Assembly (NCBI RefSeq): GCF_030406405.1
Contig: NZ_JAUEPL010000040.1
Coordinates: 1-64,000, forward strand
From: Streptomyces ficellus
GTDB lineage: Bacteria; Actinomycetota; Actinomycetes; Streptomycetales; Streptomycetaceae
Reading direction: 5' to 3'
Length of the DNA: 64,000 nucleotides
Shown here: positions 58,979 to 64,000 of the stretch, one piece after another
How positions within the stretch are numbered: position 1 is the first letter of the stretch
Layout of the letters: each line of letters starts with the position of its first letter
The notes under the pieces: model-generated
Databases searched by the model: none
What the model saw: only the letters and a program-made list of their open reading frames with translations
What the model was told of the DNA's origin: nothing
Made by a program: the position numbers and the translations under genes

Positions 58979-60262
58979 TTGCCACGCCCGGACGCCGGTG
59001 CCCCTGCCCAAGCCGATCAGTTGTTGCCGGACGCGGAGGCCGATGTCCGGCCCTCTGCCCAAGGCGCTGCCGCGCGGCGGGCTCTCCTGGCGCATCCGGT
59101 ACTGCTGCTCGTCGGGATCGTGCTGGCCTCGCTGAACATGCGGGCGGCGCTGGCGAGCGTGTCGCCGCTGGTGGGTGAGATCAGTGGGAGCTTCGGGCTG
59201 TCCTCGACGGCGAGTTCGCTGGTGACGTCCGTACCGGTGCTCTTCCTCGGCGTGGGCGCCCTGGCCGCCCCCTGGCCGGCGCGGCGCTTCGGTACCGAAC
59301 CGGTGCTGCTGGGCGCGCTGTTGCTGCTGGGCGCGGGCGTCCTCGTCCGCGTCCTGCCCTCCCCGTACGCGCTGTACGGCGGCGGTGTCCTGGTCGGCAC
59401 GGCCATCGCGCTGCTCAACGTGCTGATGCCGGGCCTGATCAAGCGCGACTTCCCGGACCGGGCCGCGTCCATGACGTCCCTCTACACGGGCGCGATGATC
59501 GCGGGCGCGACGGTGGCGGCCGCCGCGTCCGTGCCGCTGGAGCGGGCGTTCGGGGGCAGTTGGGAAGCGTCGCTGGCGTTCTGGTCCCTGCTGGCGGCGG
59601 TGGCGGCGGTGGCGTGGCTGCCGCAGGTGCTGATCGCCCGGGGCCGTACGGGCCATGAGGTGCGCGTCGCGGCCGCCTCCGCCGGTTCCGGCCGCGGTGT
59701 CTGGCGCTCGGCGCTGGCCTGGCAGGTCACGCTCTTCATGGGACTGCAGTCCCTGTGGACGTACGTCCTGATCGCCTGGATGCCGACGATCTTCACCGAT
59801 CACGGGATGAGCGCCTCGACGGCCGGTGTCCTCTTCGCGTTCAACAACCTCATCCAGGTCGCGGGCGCGTTCCTGGTGCCGCTGCTGGCCGGGCGGATGC
59901 GGGGCCAGCGCCCGCTGGTCGTCCTGGTGACCTCGCTGGTCGGGGCCGGGTACGTGGGTCTGATGCTCGCCCCGGTGGCGGGCGCCTGGCTCTGGTCCGC
60001 CGTACTGGGCGTCGGGCAGGGCGGCGCGGTGGGCCTGGCTCTGACGCTGATCGTGCTGCGCAGTGGGGACGCGCCGACCGCGGCACGGCTGTCGGGCATG
60101 GCGCAGACGGTCGGGTACCTGCTGGCGGCGGCGGGGCCGCTCGCGGCGGGCGCGGTCCATGAGGCGACGGGCGGCTGGACCGTACCGATCGCCCTGGTGC
60201 TGTGCGTCTGCGCGGCGGCGCTGGTGGTGGGCCTGCTGGCGGCCCGCGACCGGAAGGTCTAA
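58979..60262 (+). CDS. CynX/NimT-family MFS transporter
   Basis: A 427-residue permease with twelve predicted spans. NMRAALASVSPLVGEISGSF in the first span region and MPGLIKRDFPDRAASMTSLY with the family loop are typical of the CynX/NimT group (cyanate, nitroimidazole and related anion transport). The TTG at 58979 with GAGAAAGG eight bases upstream is my start; GTG at 58970 is the alternative. It is paired with the upstream FadR-type regulator. Substrate uncertain; efflux is as likely as uptake. Confidence 0.85.
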   Translation: MPRPDAGAPAQADQLLPDAEADVRPSAQGAAARRALLAHPVLLLVGIVLASLNMRAALASVSPLVGEISGSFGLSSTASSLVTSVPVLFLGVGALAAPWPARRFGTEPVLLGALLLLGAGVLVRVLPSPYALYGGGVLVGTAIALLNVLMPGLIKRDFPDRAASMTSLYTGAMIAGATVAAAASVPLERAFGGSWEASLAFWSLLAAVAAVAWLPQVLIARGRTGHEVRVAAASAGSGRGVWRSALAWQVTLFMGLQSLWTYVLIAWMPTIFTDHGMSASTAGVLFAFNNLIQVAGAFLVPLLAGRMRGQRPLVVLVTSLVGAGYVGLMLAPVAGAWLWSAVLGVGQGGAVGLALTLIVLRSGDAPTAARLSGMAQTVGYLLAAAGPLAAGAVHEATGGWTVPIALVLCVCAAALVVGLLAARDRKV

Positions 60263-60492
60263 TCAGCGCCCTTACGGCGCCGCCATCTGCGCCGGTGCTC
60301 GCGGCGGGCCCGGCTGAAGAACCAGCCCGCCGGGGGCTCGTCGGAGCGCCAGGGCTGCGGCTCGGGGGGCCGGTTGCGCCAGCGGGCGGCGAGCATCCGG
60401 GCGCGGGCGGACGGCTCGGCGGTCTCGGCGGAGCGTATGAAGTCGTTGTCCAGTTCGACGTCGTCCCACGGGTCGTCGGGGTCAGCGGCCAT
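60259..60492 (-). CDS. Small charged hypothetical protein
   Basis: A 77-residue soluble protein: an acidic N-terminus (MAADPDDPWDDVELDNDFIR) and a strongly basic C-terminus (FFSRARREHRRRWRRRKGAD) with a Pro/Trp-rich centre (PPEPQPWRSDEPPAGWFF). Its stop overlaps the end of the MFS gene convergently. This charge-split pattern recurs in a conserved Streptomyces orphan next to ABC transporter genes. Nucleic-acid binding is possible, otherwise unknown. Confidence 0.7.
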   Translation of the reverse strand: MAADPDDPWDDVELDNDFIRSAETAEPSARARMLAARWRNRPPEPQPWRSDEPPAGWFFSRARREHRRRWRRRKGAD

Positions 60493-60551
60493 GGTTGCCT
60501 CCTCCGTACGCCAAGTGTGCCCACCGGATTGTCAGAACGGTGTGAGGAGGC

Positions 60552-60587
60552 GTAAGGGCCCTCCACGCGCGCGTGAAGGGCCCTTAC
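60552..60587 (-). terminator. Terminator of the ABC transporter operon
   Basis: GTAAGGGCCC / GGGCCCTTAC, 10-bp perfect arms with an inner CACGCG/CGCGTG stem, 11 bases past the last permease stop. Confidence 0.8.
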
Positions 60588-60597
60588 GTACGAGCGA

Positions 60598-61317
60598 CTA
60601 CTCGTCGCCCGCCAGCGTCAGCGTCCGCAGCTTCTGCCCCGCGTACCAGGTCGCCGCCACCGTCACCCCCGCCAGCAGCACCACCGCGACCGGCAGGCCG
60701 ACGTCCGAGGCGACCAGCCCCTCGCCGCTCCCCTTCTCCGCGACGGCCAGCGCCCACTGCTGCACGCTCAGGGTCTTGGCGCCCTCGATGAGGCTGCCGA
60801 ACAGGGCCTCCCACACCAGCGCGTAGACCAGGCCGATGACGACCGCGTGCCGGCTGACCGTACCCAGGAGCAGGAAAAGCGCGCTGTACGCGATCGAGGC
60901 GACCAGCGCGGCGACCGTGTACGCGACCGCGACCTGCTGGCCGTTGCCGTTCAGGATCAGCCCCGCCAGGAAGGTCGGGACGGCAGAGAAGACCATGGTC
61001 ACGGCGATCGCGACGATCAGCTTGGTGAAGATGATCGTCGGCCGTTTCACCGGCTTGGCGAGCAGATAGACGATCGAACCGTCGTCGATCTCCGGCCCGA
61101 TCGCGCCGGTACCGGCGATGACGCCGATCAGCGGCGTCATCGTGGCGAGCGCGAACCCGCCCAGTACGTCGGCGGCGATCTGGTCGTCGGCGCCGTTGAA
61201 GCCCCGGACGGCCGCCGCGATGAGCAGCAGCAGGGCGGGCAGGACGAAGAGGATCGCGGCCCGTCGGCGGCCGAGCAGGGCCCGGTAGGTGAGCCGGGCG
61301 ACTGTGGGGTTGTACAT
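60598..61317 (-). CDS. ABC-2 type transporter permease (second system)
   Basis: A 239-residue permease with six spans (AAILFVLPALLLLIAAAVRG, LIVAIAVTMVFSAVPTFLAG, VVIGLVYALVWEALFGSLIE and others). Conserved IGPEIDDGSIVYLLAKPVKR is the cytoplasmic coupling loop of the ABC-2 family. It works with the ATPase encoded upstream at 61342. Such systems export drugs, lipids or peptides, or take part in stress; substrate unknown. Start ATG at 61317. Confidence 0.86.
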   Translation of the reverse strand: MYNPTVARLTYRALLGRRRAAILFVLPALLLLIAAAVRGFNGADDQIAADVLGGFALATMTPLIGVIAGTGAIGPEIDDGSIVYLLAKPVKRPTIIFTKLIVAIAVTMVFSAVPTFLAGLILNGNGQQVAVAYTVAALVASIAYSALFLLLGTVSRHAVVIGLVYALVWEALFGSLIEGAKTLSVQQWALAVAEKGSGEGLVASDVGLPVAVVLLAGVTVAATWYAGQKLRTLTLAGDE

Positions 61318-61341
61318 GGTGGAGAGGTCCCTTCAGAGCGC

Positions 61342-62253
61342 TCAGGCCGCGACGAGGTACGAGAAGACCGACTCCAGGGACTCGTCCGAGGGCGAGACCG
61401 TGAGCAGCCGGATGGAGTGCGCGCGGGCGACCCGTGGCAGCAGTTCCGTGAAGCGCCCGAAGTCCACCGCCTGGATGCGCAGGGCGCCTTCGGCGACGTC
61501 CACGTCGATGCCGGCCGTCGACGGGTCGGCGATCAGTGCGGCGGCCAGGGCGCGGTCGTCGCTGGAGCGGACCAGGTAGCGGTGCGGCCGGTCGGTCATC
61601 AGCCGGCGGATGCGCCGGAAGTCGCCGCTCGCCGCGTGCCGCCCGGCGACGATCACCTCGATGTGGGAGGCGAGCTGCTCGACCTCCTCCAGGATGTGGG
61701 ACGAGAACAGGACCGTACGGCCCTGCGCGCCCATCCGCCGCAGCAGCTCCATCAGCTGCATGCGCTGGCGCGGGTCCATGCCGTTGAACGGCTCGTCCAG
61801 CAGCAGCACGGAGGGGTCGTGGACAAGCGCCGAGGCCATCTTCACGCGCTGCCGCATGCCCTTGCTGTACGTCGCGATCTTCCGGTCCTGCGCGTACTCC
61901 ATCTCGACCGTCGCCAGGGCCCTTTGGGCCTCGGTCGCGCCCAGTCCATGCAACTCGGCGTTGGCGACGACGAATTCGCGGCCGGTGAGGAAGTCGTACA
62001 TCGCCTCGCGCTCCGGCACGACGCCGATCTGCCGGTAGACGGACTCGTTGCGCCAGATCGGCTGCCCGTCGAGGGTGACCGTGCCGGTGGAGGGGGCGAG
62101 GAAGCCGCCCATCATATTGATCAGGGTGGATTTTCCGGCCCCATTGGGGCCGAGCAGTCCGGTCACGCCCGGGCCGACGCCCATCGTGACGTCGTTGACG
62201 GCGACGACGTTCCCGAACCACCGTGAGACGTGGTCGATGTGAAGAGTGCTCAT
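61342..62253 (-). CDS. ABC transporter ATP-binding protein (second system)
   Basis: A 303-residue ATPase: Walker A GLLGPNGAGKSTLIN, Q-loop VYRQIGVVPEREA, signature YSKGMRQRVKM (slightly degenerate LSGGQ), Walker B LLLDEPFNGMDP, H-loop FSSHILEE. The C-terminal 80 residues form an accessory domain. It starts at the ATG 62253. Pairs with the permease at 60598. Confidence 0.9.
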   Translation of the reverse strand: MSTLHIDHVSRWFGNVVAVNDVTMGVGPGVTGLLGPNGAGKSTLINMMGGFLAPSTGTVTLDGQPIWRNESVYRQIGVVPEREAMYDFLTGREFVVANAELHGLGATEAQRALATVEMEYAQDRKIATYSKGMRQRVKMASALVHDPSVLLLDEPFNGMDPRQRMQLMELLRRMGAQGRTVLFSSHILEEVEQLASHIEVIVAGRHAASGDFRRIRRLMTDRPHRYLVRSSDDRALAAALIADPSTAGIDVDVAEGALRIQAVDFGRFTELLPRVARAHSIRLLTVSPSDESLESVFSYLVAA

Positions 62254-62302
62254 GGGCGCAGCCCATTCCTTGGCAGGGTGGTGGCGGGCGACGGGAGGGA
62301 GG

Positions 62303-63196
62303 TCACAGACCGACCTTTCGGTAGCGGCGCATGAGGACGGCGTACGAGCCCACCACGAGCGCGAGGACGACCAGCAGGTAGACCACGCCGACACCGGCGC
62401 CGGGTCCGGCTTGGCCGGGGAAGGACGACGTGGCGCCGAGGAAGGCGGTCTGTACGCCGTCGATGAGGGTGATCGGGGAGAACAGGCCCAGCCACTTCAC
62501 GGCGCCCAGGGAGTCGGTGCTCCAGGCGATGGCCTGGAGGGTGGAGACGGCCCCGTACGAGATGGTGAGGGCGGCGATGACGGCGGCGACGCCGAAGCCG
62601 CGGCGCGGCGTCAGCGCGGCCATGACGAGGCCGATTCCGCCGAAGAGGAGGGAGAGCAGAGCCACGGAGACCAGTCCCTGTGCGAAGCCCTTCGTCTGCT
62701 CGGCGAAGTCCATCTTCGCCAGCAGCGACCCGATGTAGAGGATGAGCAGCGGCGAGGCGGTCAGGACGAACAGCGCCGATGCCATCGCGCCGTATTTCGC
62801 CAGGACGTAGTCGACGCGCTCGATGGGGCGGGAGAAGTACAGCGGAACGGTCTTGAAGCGCAGATCACGGGAGACGGACTGCGGGGCCTGCGCGGCGAGG
62901 TACAGCCCGATGAGGGCCTGCGTGAAGATCGCATACCGCGTGTAGTCCAGCGGCAGGTCCTTCACCTTGGTGGCCACGGCCACGGCCACGACGACCAGCG
63001 CGGGGATGCACATCACCGCGAACAGGATCATCGGCAGCACCTTGGACTTGGCGCTGCGGCCCAGTCCGTAGGCGCCGCGCAGCGACTGCGAGAACAGCGA
63101 GCGGCGCGCGTACGCGCGGCCGAGGCGCGGTCCGTCGTAGTCGCGGTAGCCGATGTTGTGGATCTGGGTCTCGGCGCGAGTGGTGGGGGTGCTCAT
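62303..63196 (-). CDS. ABC-2 type transporter permease (first system)
   Basis: A 297-residue permease, six spans (MILFAVMCIPALVVVAVAVA, ALFVLTASPLLILYIGSLLA, LVSVALLSLLFGGIGLVMAA, VGVVYLLVVLALVVGSYAVL and others) with SVSRDLRFKTVPLYFSRPIE as the coupling loop. It overlaps the upstream ATPase gene by four bases, so the pair is co-translated. The sister permease at 60598 is shorter by 58 residues, indicating an old duplication with divergence. Substrate unknown. Confidence 0.86.
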   Translation of the reverse strand: MSTPTTRAETQIHNIGYRDYDGPRLGRAYARRSLFSQSLRGAYGLGRSAKSKVLPMILFAVMCIPALVVVAVAVATKVKDLPLDYTRYAIFTQALIGLYLAAQAPQSVSRDLRFKTVPLYFSRPIERVDYVLAKYGAMASALFVLTASPLLILYIGSLLAKMDFAEQTKGFAQGLVSVALLSLLFGGIGLVMAALTPRRGFGVAAVIAALTISYGAVSTLQAIAWSTDSLGAVKWLGLFSPITLIDGVQTAFLGATSSFPGQAGPGAGVGVVYLLVVLALVVGSYAVLMRRYRKVGL

Positions 63197-64000
63197 CGGG
63201 CCTGCGCCTCCTGGGGCTGGGCCGCGGCCGCCTCCGGTCGGAAGACCTCGGCGATGTGGTGGCGGCGCTGTTCCATCCGTACGAGGCCGAGCCCCAGGTC
63301 GGCGACGGTGTCGCGCACGATGTCGTACGTCTCCTCGCCCGTCGCCTCCAGCAGCAGGACGTGGCCGGCGCCCGGCAGACCGTCCGCTGTTCCTTCGGGA
63401 GCCCCGTGGATCGCGATGCCGGCCGCCGTGAGCGCCTTGCGGAGGGCGGCCGTGCCGTCGGGGTGCGTGTCGGTGTCGGTGACCTCGACGGCGAGGGTGG
63501 CGGTGAGCTGGGTGAAGTCGCTGGTGGAGCTGGAGCGCAGCAGCCGGCCGCCGTCGATGACGACGACATGGTCGCAGGTGCGTTCGAGCTCGCCGAGCAG
63601 GTGGGAGGTGACCAGGACGGAGATGCCGAAATCGGTGTGGACGCGGCGGATCAGGCCGAGCATCTCGTCGCGGCCCACCGGGTCCAGGCCGTTGGTCGGC
63701 TCGTCGAGGAGGACCAGCTTGGGATCGTGGACCAGGGCTTGCGCGAGCTTCACACGCTGCTTCATGCCGGTCGAGTAGCCGCCGATGGGGCGGTAGCGCT
63801 CCTCGTACAGGCCGACGTGGCGCAGCGTGTCGGCGGTCCGCTCGCGCGCGGCGGTGGGCGGCAGCCCCGACATGCGCGCCATGTGGACGACGAACTCGGT
63901 GGCGGAGACGTCCGGCGGCAGGCAGTCGTGCTCCGGCATGTAGCCGACCCGCTCGCGGATGGCGGTGCCGCTGGTGGCGACGTCGAGGCCGAGGACTTCG
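63193..64000 (-). CDS. ABC transporter ATP-binding protein (first system), partial
   Basis: Running off the right edge: the N-terminal part with Walker A is outside the window. Present are IRERVGYMPEHDCLPPDVSA, signature YSTGMKQRVKLAQALVHDPK, Walker B LVLLDEPTNGLDP, the H-loop TSHLLGELER and a C-terminal accessory domain. The frame continues open to position 64000. It drives the permease at 62303 and is the first gene of the minus-strand operon of four ABC genes. Confidence 0.9.
   Translation of the reverse strand, partial: EVLGLDVATSGTAIRERVGYMPEHDCLPPDVSATEFVVHMARMSGLPPTAARERTADTLRHVGLYEERYRPIGGYSTGMKQRVKLAQALVHDPKLVLLDEPTNGLDPVGRDEMLGLIRRVHTDFGISVLVTSHLLGELERTCDHVVVIDGGRLLRSSSTSDFTQLTATLAVEVTDTDTHPDGTAALRKALTAAGIAIHGAPEGTADGLPGAGHVLLLEATGEETYDIVRDTVADLGLGLVRMEQRRHHIAEVFRPEAAAAQPQEAQAR

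Overview
The window is chromosomal DNA of a Streptomyces or close relative. GC is very high (about 70-73 % outside the islands), third codon positions are nearly all G or C, and GTG/TTG starts and ATGA/GTGA stop-start overlaps are common. Family content fits: an OsaA-like hybrid kinase, RsbW-like anti-sigma ATPases, PP2C phosphatase, a Sco/PCu(A)C/CopCD/Dyp copper operon, and an actinomycete integrative and conjugative element (AICE).

Layout. 1-6.65 kb is mostly core: a 5'-truncated hybrid sensor kinase, an acyl-CoA ligase, a SigE-type sigma factor, a small secreted protein, a solitary primase/polymerase-like protein and a LysE exporter. 6.65-36.31 kb is an accessory block built on one tRNA-Ser(UGA) gene. 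Three direct copies of the 3' half of this tRNA (6651-6705, 13065-13122, 28713-28770) mark two tandem elements, and a stray 5' half (36280-36308) marks the far end of a third insertion. 36.35-64 kb is core again: HtrA protease, glycerophosphodiesterase, regulatory ATPases, aminopeptidase P, the copper operon, pheA, serS, a HAD phosphatase, lpdA, a FadR regulator with an MFS transporter, and two ABC-2 type transport systems running off the right edge.

Islet A (6.7-13.06 kb) holds a Nudix hydrolase and a compact cassette: XRE/TPR regulator, a divergent 17-bp palindrome, two small proteins, a radical SAM/SPASM enzyme, a 45-residue peptide translationally coupled to it and ending GCNDDNPYR, and an APH-fold kinase. 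I read this as a candidate RiPP (ribosomally made, modified peptide) locus that I cannot match to a named class.

The AICE (13.1-28.77 kb) has integrase, excisionase, primase/polymerase plus DUF3631 helicase replication genes beside an iteron field, an FtsK/TraB DNA translocase with Spd-type partners, and a GntR repressor beside a P-loop kinase. Its cargo is a cytosine-5 methyltransferase and a DUF4263 (Shedu-type) nuclease; the nuclease gene is much more AT-rich than its surroundings. A second methyltransferase lies among the transfer/replication genes. One gene (19712-20268) appears frameshifted.

Islet B (28.8-36.28 kb) has a 1333-residue HTH-nSTAND-WD40 protein (14 repeats, enough for two seven-bladed propellers), an FkbM methyltransferase, a family 2 glycosyltransferase and a GntR/UTRA regulator, with no recognisable integrase. 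A stem-loop element occurs twice in opposite orientation (28.87 and 40.9 kb) and looks like a small structured RNA.

All calls come from reading sequence; no database search was run. Family names are from memory of motifs and gene order.
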